A stretch of 47,966 nt of DNA from a bacterium. GTDB lineage: Bacteria > CG2-30-53-67 > CG2-30-70-394. Under the pieces are notes generated by a model. The model searched no databases. It saw only the letters and a list, made by a program, of their open reading frames with translations, and was not told the origin of the DNA. Where the stretch lies: assembly GCA_024278555.1 (NCBI GenBank), contig JAJRSX010000101.1, forward strand, positions 1 to 47,966, given 5' to 3'. Below are positions 33,917 to 42,700 of this stretch, piece by piece; positions within the stretch are counted from its first letter, which is position 1; each line of letters begins with the position of its first letter. A program made the translations under genes and the position numbers.

Positions 33917-34333
33917 CTAACCCCGCACCCGCACATGGCCGTCGGCGCCGATCGTCGTCTCGAACCAGACCGACGCGTCTTCATCCGCGGTCACCAGTTC
34001 GGCGGTGATCTCGAAGCGGAGCTGCAAGAAGTCGTCCTCCGGGTTCGCCGGGGTCACCCGGACCTTGCGCAGGCGTGGCTCGTACCGCTCGACGGAGCGC
34101 CGGATCGCCCGCTGCATCTGCCCCACCGCCTCGGGGAAGTTGTGCACCATGTCGGTGAAGTCGGGGATGCCGTAGTCCGGCACCGTGAGACAGTTCCCCT
34201 GGCGGGTGTTGAGCATCCGCTGGAGGTGGGTGAGGACCGAGTCGGCGAGGGCCTCCGTGTCCTCCTCCACCCGCCGGGGGGCATCGGGACGCGGGTCGTC
34301 GATGCGGTCGAGGAGGCTTCGCTCCCGGGCCAT
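33917..34333 (-). CDS. tssE: T6SS baseplate gp25-like protein TssE
   Basis: 138 aa, normal for TssE. It starts MARERSLLDRIDDP and carries the gp25-like core: VLTHLQRMLNTRQGNCLTVPDYGIPDFTDM, IRRSVERYEPRLRKVRVTP and LRFEITAEL. The EPRL motif is the conserved gp25 signature. TssE connects the baseplate wedge to the first sheath ring and primes sheath polymerisation. It lies after the strong hairpin that follows hcp, and 30 bp before tssF. Confidence 0.96.
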   Translation of the reverse strand: MARERSLLDRIDDPRPDAPRRVEEDTEALADSVLTHLQRMLNTRQGNCLTVPDYGIPDFTDMVHNFPEAVGQMQRAIRRSVERYEPRLRKVRVTPANPEDDFLQLRFEITAELVTADEDASVWFETTIGADGHVRVRG

Positions 34334-34346
34334 GACAGAAAGGAGC

Positions 34347-34384
34347 GGCGCTCCGGGCGGCGCTCACGCGCCGCCCGGAGCGCC
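34347..34384 (-). terminator. Perfect 16-bp hairpin between hcp and tssE
   Basis: Perfect 16-bp GC-rich stem (34347-34362 with 34369-34384; starts GGCGCTCCGGGCGGCG) and a 6-base loop, 5 bp after the hcp stop. On the minus strand it is followed by GCTCCTTTCTGTC, which is pyrimidine-rich but not a proper U run. Most likely a partial terminator or 3'-end stabiliser that lets hcp exceed tssE in expression. Confidence 0.65.
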
Positions 34385-34389
34385 AGCCC

Positions 34390-34875
34390 CTAGCGGGGAG
34401 CCTCCCAGTCGTCCATGGCGGTGATGCCGCCGTCCTCGTAGGTCCAGGTGATCCGACGGTAGGTGAAGGAGACCTCCTCCATGTGACCGTACTGCTCCGT
34501 CGCCGCGTCGAGGGCGTTGGGCATGAAGGGGCGCATGGAGACGATAATCGCGTCCTCCAGGATGGTGGTGAAGTAGTGCTCCTCCTGGCCGGTGGGGGCG
34601 ATGCGGTACCACTTGAGGGTCACGTTCTGCATGTGCTCGCCGGTGCACAGGGCCTGGTAGAGGAGCGGGCTCGACTTGTCGTAGAACTTCACCACCGAGA
34701 GCGGCTCGTGGCGCCGCTTGCCGCTGGACAGCCCGGTCTGCGGGTCACGCGGGATGACCACCTCGTGGTTGAAGGCCTCGACGAGGATCGACCCCTCGCG
34801 TCCGGCCATGGTGACGGAACCTTCGATCTCACCCTGGTTCTCGCCGGTGAGGGTCATGTGTGCTGGCATTGGCAT
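34390..34875 (-). CDS. hcp: T6SS tube protein Hcp (TssD)
   Basis: ATG 34875 follows GAGGAGG; 161 aa, standard Hcp length. The sequence starts MPMPAHMTLTGENQGEIEGS and has the Hcp hallmarks GREGSILVEAFNHEVVIPRDPQTGLSSGKRRHEPLSVVKFYDKSSPLLYQAL, NVTLKWYRIAPTGQEEHYFTTILEDAIIVSM, EEVSFTYRRITWTYEDGG. Hcp hexamers stack into the inner tube and can carry small effectors. It has its own upstream sigma-54 promoter (34938-34952) and a strong hairpin on each side, which suggests separate, high-level expression. Confidence 0.97.
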   Translation of the reverse strand: MPMPAHMTLTGENQGEIEGSVTMAGREGSILVEAFNHEVVIPRDPQTGLSSGKRRHEPLSVVKFYDKSSPLLYQALCTGEHMQNVTLKWYRIAPTGQEEHYFTTILEDAIIVSMRPFMPNALDAATEQYGHMEEVSFTYRRITWTYEDGGITAMDDWEAPR

Positions 34876-34937
34876 GGTGTGTCCTCCTCATGAAGGGCCG
34901 CCTACGGGGCGGCGGTTGACGTTCTACCCTCGCTATA

Positions 34938-34952
34938 GCATCCACCGTGCCA
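34938..34952 (-). promoter_or_regulatory. Sigma-54 (-24/-12) promoter of hcp
   Basis: Minus strand CTGGCACG-GTGG-ATGCT. It differs from the TGGCACG-N4-TTGC consensus at one base. It lies in the 211-bp tssC-hcp gap, 63 bases before the hcp ATG. Confidence 0.65.
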
Positions 34953-35024
34953 GCGGGTGCCCCACTAGGGGTAAGCGTCCAAGTGTTTGTCGATAGTGCG
35001 CTCTTTCCGTGGGCAGCCCGAACG

Positions 35025-35052
35025 GGAGGAGGGAAGCGCCCTCCCTTCCTCC
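35025..35052. terminator. Hairpin in the tssC-hcp gap
   Basis: GGAGGAGGGAAG...CCCTCCCTTCCTCC can form an ~11-bp stem with one bulge, between the tssC stop (35087) and the hcp promoter. It may end the tssBC transcript before the separate hcp unit. There is no clear U run. Confidence 0.45.
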
Positions 35053-35086
35053 GGCTTTCGGAAGCGCGGCCGTCCGGCTTCCGGAG

Positions 35087-36574
35087 CTACTGCTTGTCGA
35101 GCTTGCCGACCAAAGAGAGGGTGAAGAAGGCACCCATGTACTTGAAGTGGGGGCGCACCTGGAGGTCGACCTTGTACCAGCCCGGATCCCCCTCCACGTC
35201 GGAGACGGTGATCTGCGCCTGGCGCAGGGGGCGCCGGCCGCGCACCCCCGGATCGACCACATCTTGGTCGGAGACGTACTGACGGATCCAGTTATTGAGC
35301 TCGCGCTCCAGGTCGACCCGCTCCTTCCACGAGCCGAGCTGCTCCCGCTGGAGCACTTTGATGTAGTGGGCGAGCCGGTTGATGATCATCGTGTACGGGA
35401 GCTGGGTGCCGAGCTTGTAGTTCGCCTCCGCCTCCTTGCCCTCCTTGCTGGTGCCGAAGTACTTCGGCTTCTGGCAGGAGTTGGCGGAGAAGAAGCAGGC
35501 GTTGTCGCTCCCCTTGCGCATCGCCAGGGCGATGAACCCCTCCTCGGCGAGCTCGAACTCACGCCGCTCGGAGATCAGGACCTCGGTGGGGATCTTCGTC
35601 TGGATCTCGCCCATTGCCTCGAACTGGTGCAGGGGCAGGTCGTCCACCGTGCCGCCGGACTGGGGGCCGATGATGTTCGGGCACCAGCGGAACTTGGCGA
35701 AGCTGTCGGAGAGCCGGGTGGCGAAGGCGAAAGAGGCGTTGCCCCACAGGTAGCTGTGGTGGTCGCCGGTGACCTGCTCGTTGTAGTTGAACGCCTTGAC
35801 CGGGTTGTTCTCCTCGTCGTACGGCAACCGGAGGAGGAAGCGCGGCAGGGTGAGGGCCATGTAGCGCGAATCCTCCGACTCACGAAAGGAGTTCCACTTC
35901 GCGTACTGCGGCCCCTCGAAGATGGAGTGCAGGTCTTTCAGATTCGGCAGCTTGAGGAAGTCGTCCTCACCGAAGAACTTCGGACCGGCGGAGGCGATGC
36001 ACGGGGCGTGCGCCATCGCGCCGACGCTGGACATCGACTGCATGAGGGCGATATCCGGGGCGCTCGGAGAGAGCTCGTAGTTGGCGACCATCGCCCCCAC
36101 GGGCTCGCCGCCGAACTGACCGTACTCGGCGGTGTAGACCTGCTTGTAGAGGCCCGATTTGGTGATGTCCGGGGCGTCCTCGAAGTCCTCCAAGAGCTCC
36201 TCCTTGGAGACAGAGAGGAGCTCCATCTTGATGTTCTCGCGGAAGTTGGTGCGGTCGATGGCGAACTTCAGGCCACGCCACGCACTCTCCAGCCGCTGCA
36301 CGTCCGGGTGGTGGAGGATCGCATCCACCTGGGAGGAGAGCTGCTGATCGATCTCCGCGATCATCTCGTTCACCAGCTTATGGTGAACCTTCTCCCCCGC
36401 ATGCGCCGGGGTGACGAGCTCGGCGATGAACCGGCTCACCCCCTGCTTGGCCACCGTGTACCCCTCATCCGTCGGGGCGATCTTGGTCTCCTGAAGGATC
36501 TGGTCGAGGAGGTTGCCCTCCGCCGCGGTGGTCTCTGCCGCCGCCTCTGCCTGGGTCTGCTGCTCTTCCGCCAT
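35087..36574 (-). CDS. tssC: T6SS sheath large subunit TssC (VipB)
   Basis: ATG 36574 follows GAGGAGAGAG; 495 aa, normal. The N-terminal LLDQILQETKIAP helix is the region recognised by ClpV in the family. Core signatures: ILHHPDVQRLESAWRGLKF, APCIASAGPKFFG, SFRESEDSRYMALTLPRFLLRLPYD, YLWGNASFAFATRLSDSFAKFRWCPNIIGPQSGG and the C-terminal PHFKYMGAFFTLSLVGKLDK. It forms the contractile sheath with TssB, encoded 75 bp upstream. A fused, diverged paralogue lies at 10335-12026. Confidence 0.98.
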   Translation of the reverse strand: MAEEQQTQAEAAAETTAAEGNLLDQILQETKIAPTDEGYTVAKQGVSRFIAELVTPAHAGEKVHHKLVNEMIAEIDQQLSSQVDAILHHPDVQRLESAWRGLKFAIDRTNFRENIKMELLSVSKEELLEDFEDAPDITKSGLYKQVYTAEYGQFGGEPVGAMVANYELSPSAPDIALMQSMSSVGAMAHAPCIASAGPKFFGEDDFLKLPNLKDLHSIFEGPQYAKWNSFRESEDSRYMALTLPRFLLRLPYDEENNPVKAFNYNEQVTGDHHSYLWGNASFAFATRLSDSFAKFRWCPNIIGPQSGGTVDDLPLHQFEAMGEIQTKIPTEVLISERREFELAEEGFIALAMRKGSDNACFFSANSCQKPKYFGTSKEGKEAEANYKLGTQLPYTMIINRLAHYIKVLQREQLGSWKERVDLERELNNWIRQYVSDQDVVDPGVRGRRPLRQAQITVSDVEGDPGWYKVDLQVRPHFKYMGAFFTLSLVGKLDKQ

Positions 36575-36649
36575 CGTCTCTCTCCTCGTGAGTCATCGTG
36601 GGTCGTCGTGGTGCGGCGCCTCCGCCGCTGGCCGGGGGAGGGGGTCAGA

Positions 36650-37147
36650 TCACCCCTCGCCCTCGCCGCCGATCCCAAGCTCCTTGATGAGCTGGGCGCG
36701 CTGCCCCTCATCCTCGAGCATCGCCTGGATCTTCTTGCGGAAGGCGGGGAGGTTGCCGAGCGGCCCCTTGAGGGCGGTGAGGGCGTCGCGCAGCTCCAGG
36801 AGCTTGTTGAGCTCCGGCACCTGCTTGACGATCGACTCGGGCTCGAAGTCCTTCAGGGTGTCGAACTTCAGGCTCACCGACATCTGCGCCCCCTCCTCAC
36901 CGGAGAGGCGGTCGTCGACGTTGGCGTCCAGCGCCAGATTCTGGCTGCGCATGACTTCGTCGAAGTTGTCCTTGTCGACCTTGATCGCCTTGCGCTCCTC
37001 CAGGGGGGTGGAATCGGCGCGCAGGGTGTAGTCACCGATCATCATGAACTTGAGGGGCAGCTCCACCTCCTCCTGGGCGCCACCGGTGGCCGGCCTGTAG
37101 GTGATGTTCACCCGCTCCTTCGGTGCGACGGAACCTTCCTTTGCCAT
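36650..37147 (-). CDS. tssB: T6SS sheath small subunit TssB (VipA)
   Basis: ATG 37147 after AGGAGAG; a longer frame to 37258 is rejected. 165 aa, normal. Starts MAKEGSVAPKERVNITY and has the diagnostic VELPLKFMMIGDYTLR, KVDKDNFDEVM, LKDFEPESIVKQVPELNKLLELRDALTALKGPLGN. TssB pairs with TssC in the sheath. Between it and tssA (stop 37296) is a 148-bp gap containing a GCTACG-ACAAG-CGTAGC hairpin, so tssBC may be a separate transcription unit from the tagH-tssA genes. Confidence 0.97.
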   Translation of the reverse strand: MAKEGSVAPKERVNITYRPATGGAQEEVELPLKFMMIGDYTLRADSTPLEERKAIKVDKDNFDEVMRSQNLALDANVDDRLSGEEGAQMSVSLKFDTLKDFEPESIVKQVPELNKLLELRDALTALKGPLGNLPAFRKKIQAMLEDEGQRAQLIKELGIGGEGEG

Positions 37148-37295
37148 GGTGCTCTCCTCTCGCTCTCGGCGTGGTTGGGATTGGGTTGATAGCAGCAAGC
37201 TACGACAAGCGTAGCGTGGTCGCGAAACCAGGAAGCCCGCGGCGGCATGACCTACCACGACGCGAATCTACACTCATCTTTGTTCTCTCATCGAC

Positions 37296-38837
37296 TCACC
37301 TACCTCGCACCCTCCCGCCCTCCAGGTCAAGAGCGGCGACGACATCAAGACGACAGAGGCGCGCCTGGAGGATCTCAAGCCGCTGCACCTCCTCCGGGGT
37401 GGGCCGCCGCTTCTCCGCCCCCTTGCGCGCCTCCACCAGGGTGGCGAGGACGGCGCGCGCCAACTCCGGGGCCCACGCCGCCAGGTCGCGCGCCTGCACC
37501 TCCTCGTCCAGCGCCTCCAGGAGCGGGATGGCAAGATCGGTGCGACCAGCAGCATTACACAGGCGAGCGGTGGCGAGGCGCCAGTGGAAGCGGTCGTGGT
37601 CGCTGGCGGCGGCGCGCTCGCCGTCTTGCAAGAGCGCGAGGCCTCCCTTCAGGTCGCCGCCCGCCGCCGTCGCCCGCGCCTCCTGCTCCGCCTCCTCCCA
37701 AGGCGACGCATCCCCCCCTCCTTCGCCGCCACCGGCGGCCGGGCCACCGGCGGCGAGGACCTCGGTGTCGATCCACATGCGGGTCTCGCCGTCGGCAAAC
37801 GGTGTCCCGTCGGCGAAGGTGAGGAGGTGGAAGCCGGGGAGGCGGGTCAGCAGGATACGCACCCCTGCCACCACCGCCGCCGCCGCCGCCGCATAGCCGT
37901 CGCCGAGGCGGCGCAGCGCCTGGACCGCCCACCGCTGGGGGTCGAGCCACAGGGGCTCCACCGCCAGGCGCTGCTCGCACGCCGCCACCAGCCCTGGCCA
38001 GTCGCCCTGCTCCAAGAGTCCGGTGAGGGCCTGGCGCGTCGCCCCCTGGGGCGCCGGTACCCGCGTCTTTCCCGCCTCGTTGGGCGGCACCTGCGCCAGC
38101 CCCCCCCACGCCGCCAGGCGCGGCAGGAGGTGGGCGAGGGGGTCGGTGGCGTCCGCCGCCTTGAGCATCGGTGCGGCCGCCGCGAGGGCCTTGAGGACCT
38201 CCGCCGGGGTCGACATGGACGACGGCGCCGCGGCCGTGGCGGCAGATGACGCGGCCGCCGCCTTCGGCTTCTCCTTGCGCTTGGCGTCCGCCTCCAGGGA
38301 ACGGACCATCCCCTCCAGGGCGCGGCGCGCCGGACCCAGGGCCGGGGCGTTGTCGCCGTAGAGATCGCCCGCCAGGCCATCGAGGCGGTGAAGCTGCTCC
38401 AGACAGGTCGCCGCCGCCTCCGCATCGCCGCCCAAAGCGGCCTTCCGCTCCAGGGCCGCCTCCAGACGCTCGGCGAGCCAGGTGAGGGCGTTCGCCCGGC
38501 CACGCGGCCGCCGGGGGAAGAGGGCGTCGCCGAAGGTGTCGTGGAGGTCGGCGAGCACGGTGAGGCCGGCGGCGAGCCCCGCGTACCCCTCCAGCTCGAA
38601 GAGGCCGCTGGTGAGGTAGGTGGCGGCGGCCACGTCCTTCGACCGGGACTCCAGGATCCCGGTGGCGAGCTCCACCACCCGCGCCCAGTCCACAACCTCG
38701 CCGGTGAGGGAGCCGAGTTTGGCGATCTCGCCGCCGAGCTCCTCGAACTCCGGCTCATAGCGCACCTCCTCGCCGGTCGCCTCCCCCTCAAAGGGGGTGC
38801 GGCCGAGGGTGGCGGCCCGTTCCGCGAGGGCGCCCAT
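37296..38837 (-). CDS. tssA: T6SS tail assembly protein TssA
   Basis: ATG 38837 overlaps the tagF stop (TGATG); 513 aa. An N-terminal ImpA_N domain (~1-110) shows RYEPEFEELGGEIAKLGSLTGEVVDWARVVELATGILESRSKDVAAATYLTSGLFELEGYAGL and DLHDTFGDALFPRRPRGRANALTWLAERLE. A Pro/Ala/Ser linker (~180-210) follows. The C-terminal half (~250-500) resembles the VasJ/TssA long-class extension (WLDPQRWAVQALRRLGDGYAAAAAAVV, LLTRLPGFHLLTFADGTPFADGET). TssA caps the distal sheath end or bridges baseplate and tail during assembly. The N-terminal domain is secure; subclass is inferred from length and C-terminal text. Confidence 0.93.
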   Translation of the reverse strand: MGALAERAATLGRTPFEGEATGEEVRYEPEFEELGGEIAKLGSLTGEVVDWARVVELATGILESRSKDVAAATYLTSGLFELEGYAGLAAGLTVLADLHDTFGDALFPRRPRGRANALTWLAERLEAALERKAALGGDAEAAATCLEQLHRLDGLAGDLYGDNAPALGPARRALEGMVRSLEADAKRKEKPKAAAASSAATAAAPSSMSTPAEVLKALAAAAPMLKAADATDPLAHLLPRLAAWGGLAQVPPNEAGKTRVPAPQGATRQALTGLLEQGDWPGLVAACEQRLAVEPLWLDPQRWAVQALRRLGDGYAAAAAAVVAGVRILLTRLPGFHLLTFADGTPFADGETRMWIDTEVLAAGGPAAGGGEGGGDASPWEEAEQEARATAAGGDLKGGLALLQDGERAAASDHDRFHWRLATARLCNAAGRTDLAIPLLEALDEEVQARDLAAWAPELARAVLATLVEARKGAEKRRPTPEEVQRLEILQARLCRLDVVAALDLEGGRVRGR

Positions 38838-39763
38838 CACGACCACCTCCAACGGCCAAGCTCCGCCACCGTGGCACGCGCCACCGCGTCCGCCACCGGA
38901 GCGCCCGCGCGGCCGGCGGCGGCGGCCACCGTGGCCGAGTCGGTGGTGTCCACCAGGCGGTCGTCCTCGCCCGCGTGGCCGAGGAGGTAGAGGAGGCCGC
39001 GCGGCGAAAGGGGCGGCGCGGCGAGCCACACACGGTCTCCGCCCCAGAAAGCGGCCAGCCCGCTCTCGCCGGACCGCAGCAGGTTCGCCAGGTGCAGCCA
39101 GGCGGCAACGCTCTCTTCAGCCGCCGGCGCGGGCAGGGCGAGCCACCAGCCGCCGCGTGGCCGCCGGGCCGCCTCCACCATGATCTGGAGGTAACCAACG
39201 GGATCGGCGCCATGTGGCGAGAGGTGGCCGAGGAGCTCGCCGACGGCCGCCCCGTCAGACACCGCCGCCCCGTCGCCCGGCGCGGCCACCGACTCCAGGG
39301 TGCGCACCCGCTCCATCCACGCACCACGGTCCCCCGCCACTTGCCCCGCCGCCACCACCTTCGCCGCCGCCGCCAGGTAGCCGCGGTAGCGGAGCGGCAA
39401 GAGCGCCGGGGGGCCGGCATCGCGCCCATCGACGAGCAGAAAACAGGCACACGGGTAGCGGCGGCCAGCGGCGTCCTGGCTCGGCGCCAGGTGACCGAGG
39501 CAGTAGCGCTGCCCCCGCTCCGCCGGCGGCAGGAGGAAGTGGCTGCCGGGCCAGCCGCCGTAGAGCCCCCTCCCCTCCCCCGCCGGGTCGCCGGCGAACC
39601 GCTCGTGGGCGCTCGCGAGCCCCTCTTGGATCCACCGGTCGAGCCCCTCCACCTCCGGATGGTGGGCGTTGACCCGCAGGAACTCGCGATCCAGCGGCAG
39701 CTTGCCGAAGCACCCCACCGCCGGCGCCACCGTGCGGCCGCGACCACGTAACCAGGCGCTCAC
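38837..39763 (-). CDS. tagF: T6SS-associated TagF-domain protein
   Basis: GTG 39763 overlaps the tssM stop (GTGA); 308 aa. The N-terminal TagF/DUF2094 motif is GCFGKLPLDREFLRVNAHHPEVEGLDRWIQEGL, followed by YGGWPGSHFLLPPAERGQRYCLGHLAPSQDAAGRRYPCACFLLV. In Pseudomonas and Agrobacterium TagF represses T6SS assembly after translation, in part by acting against Fha. Here it is a stand-alone protein, not fused to a PP2C domain as in some species; the phosphatase is the separate gene at 2-829. The C-terminal ~100 residues (WLHLANLLRSGESGLAAFWGGDRVW) are less conserved. Confidence 0.93.
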   Translation of the reverse strand: MSAWLRGRGRTVAPAVGCFGKLPLDREFLRVNAHHPEVEGLDRWIQEGLASAHERFAGDPAGEGRGLYGGWPGSHFLLPPAERGQRYCLGHLAPSQDAAGRRYPCACFLLVDGRDAGPPALLPLRYRGYLAAAAKVVAAGQVAGDRGAWMERVRTLESVAAPGDGAAVSDGAAVGELLGHLSPHGADPVGYLQIMVEAARRPRGGWWLALPAPAAEESVAAWLHLANLLRSGESGLAAFWGGDRVWLAAPPLSPRGLLYLLGHAGEDDRLVDTTDSATVAAAAGRAGAPVADAVARATVAELGRWRWS

Positions 39764-42700
39764 GAGTCGAGCCTCCCCGGCGGCCGGAAGTCGGCGGCGC
39801 GCGGCGGCCGGAAGGGGTTGGCATAGGCGCTCGCCTTCACGTCGACGGAGACCCGCGTCTTGCGCGTCCCGCGGGCGCCGATCTTCCACCGGGCGATGAA
39901 GCGGGTACGGCTCTGGGGCTCGATCTTCGCCGCATCCAGCAGCCGGAAGAGGGCCCACGCCCCCTGGTAGCGCAGGGTACGCCGCGGCCCGCCGCCGATC
40001 GGCACCGCCTCGACCGCCGCCTTGCCCGAGCCGAAGGCGCCGGGCCACGCCAGGGGCACCCACTCCTCCGGGGTCATCCGATACCGCTCGCGGTGGTCGT
40101 CCACCACCAGGTCGATCTCCTCCAGCCCCGGGGTCGGGTGGATGCGGATCTGAAAGGTGGCCTTGGGCTCCTGGGCGCCGCGCGGGAAGAGGGCCTTGGT
40201 GACTCCCGCGGCCACCGCGATCGCCCTGCGTGCCTCCGGCCCGACCACCACCCCGGCGTCCATCCACACCCTTGGGGTCCAGCCGTCACGCCCCTTGCGC
40301 AGGAAGGGGGCGAGGCGCTTGTCGAAGTAGCGCCAGAAGGCACCCTGCCCCGGCTGAAGGTAGTCGGTCACCTCACCCAGGGGGGCCTCCTCGCGGCCGT
40401 CCGTGGCGAACGGGTAGCGGCCGGCGAGGCGCTCGCGGTACGGCCGCACCACCTCCTCGGCCCAGCCGCGCGCCAGGGCCGCCTGGGTCTCGGCGAGCAC
40501 CCCGCGATAGGCGCGCGCCGCCACCTCGGTGAAGAAGGGGCGCACCGCGGCCCGCAGGTCGGGGCCGAAGCGGTCCGCCATCCGGGTCGAGAAGGTGATG
40601 AGGGCGCGTACCTCGTTGCCCGAGGCGTTGGTGAGCGCCCCGAGGGCGAAGGCGGCCACCGCCTGGTCCGGGTCGTCGGAGCTGCGCAGGGAGGCGAGGC
40701 GGTCGCGCAGGGAGGCGAGGCGGGCGCGGTACTCGTCGAGCGACAGGGAGGGGTCCTTCCTGTCCCCCTGGATCAGCAGGGTGCGCACCGGCGCGAAGGT
40801 GTCGCTCACCGCCGCCATGGGGCCTCGCGACCCCTCACGTTCGCTCATCTTCTTCGCCTTCTCCCGCGCGAGGTCCTGGCCGGTGGCGCCGATCCCGAGC
40901 TTGCGCCCCACCGCCCCGGTCACCCTTGAGAGGGTAGAGCGGCTCACCTTGGCGCCCGTGGCCTCTTCGAAGTCGGTGTTCTCCGCCACCGTCTTGAAGA
41001 GGGCGGGGAGCGGTGAGTCGGGGCCGGCGAGGAGGTCGAGCTTGCCCACCGCGTCCTCGGTGTCGCGGAAGGAGACCACGGAGAGGGAGGTGAGGAAGGT
41101 GGTCCACGCCGCCTGGTAGTCGCGGGCGTAGAGCCGCTCCATGGTGGCGCGCAGGGCCTTGGCGTCCGCCTTCTGCTCCGCCTCCCCCGACGCCAGGACC
41201 CAGGCGTCCGCCACCGACCCCTGGGCGAGCGCCTCCATCCGCTTCGCTACCCGCTCCTTGTACCCCTGGCGGGTGAACATCCCCGGGACCTCCTTCGGAT
41301 CAACGAGGAGGGCCTCACGCCGCCAGCGGGTGGCGGTAGTGAGGGTGACCGGGGGGAGCTGGTGGAGGAGCTCGCCGCGGAGGATGGCGTAGAGGCGCTC
41401 GCCCGCCGGGATGGCGTTCAGCGCCGCGCGCGCCGCGGTGATCACCGCGGCCTCCGGCGCCACCACCGGGCAGTCGTCACGCCCCACCTGGGCGAGGTAC
41501 GCATCGAAGGTGCGGCCGGCGATGGCGTCGAGCTCCTCTGCCGAGACCTGGTCGTCGGGCAGGGGCCGGGAGAGCGCCCAGCGCGGCTCCAGGGTCTTGC
41601 GCAGGAGGTCGGCGTCGGCATGGTGGCGCTCGCCCACCATCAGATACGCCTTCAAGAGCGGGTAGGCGGACTCACCGTCGCCGCGCGCCACCGCCGAGCT
41701 CAGGTCGTCGCCGAGGCGCGCCACCGCCGGCGCCAGGAAGCTCTCGCGCAGGTGGGCGAGGTAGAGACTACGCAGGCGCGCCGCCACCAGGTCGCCGCTA
41801 TAGAGGCCGCCGCGCAGGGCCAGGGGCGGCCCCTCCGCCTCGTAACGGTCGAGGCGTTCGGCGAGGGTGGTGAGGCGATCCAGGGCCACCCACCGATCGG
41901 GGCTCGTGGGCGGCGCCTGACCGACCCGCGCGACCGCCCGGTCCACCTGGCGCAACAGGGTCCGGTTCGCCGCCCAAGAAAACGTGATCGCCGCGCCGCC
42001 GCCGACAAACAGGAGGAGCGCCAGGGCGAGGCTGCCCGCGCGCAGCCACGAGGCGCGCTTGCCGGCGCTGCGCGTCGGGCCGGCGACGTCGCGGTCGGGG
42101 AAGACCACGGTGGTGAAGAGGTCACGCAGGAAGTAGCTCTTCTTCTCCCGCTCCTGGGCCACCACATCGCCGACACCGCTGATCTGGAATGCCTCACCCA
42201 TGGAGGCGATGAGGCGGTCGATGGGCGACCCCTCCTGGGTGCCGCTGGTGAGGTAGAAGCCGCGGAAGAGCGGGTTCTCCTGGTACGGGTTGGCGGCGAA
42301 GAGGGCCTCCATGAAGGCGCGCAGGGTGGGCGCCGAGGCGGCGACCTGCTCCGGGAAGGCGTAGACGAGGAGCTGCTCGCGTGGCACGTGCACCTCACCG
42401 AGGCGCGCCAGGCGGCGGCGGCCGAGGCGACGGACGAGCTCGCGGAAGCGCTCCGCCAGGGTCTCGCCGGAGACCGAGTCTCCCGCGAGGGGCAGGGTCA
42501 CCCCCCACACCTGGCCGCGACGCTGGGGATCGAGGTCGCCGAAGGACTCGACAAAGCCGGGGATCAGGTCGCACTTGGTGAACAGGACGTAGACCGGGAA
42601 CTGGACCCCGAGGTGGTTGATCAGCTCGTCGATGCGCTCGCGGATCCGCTTCGCGTGCGCCGCCACCTCGCCGTCGCTCCCCTCCAAGAGGTCGGCCACC

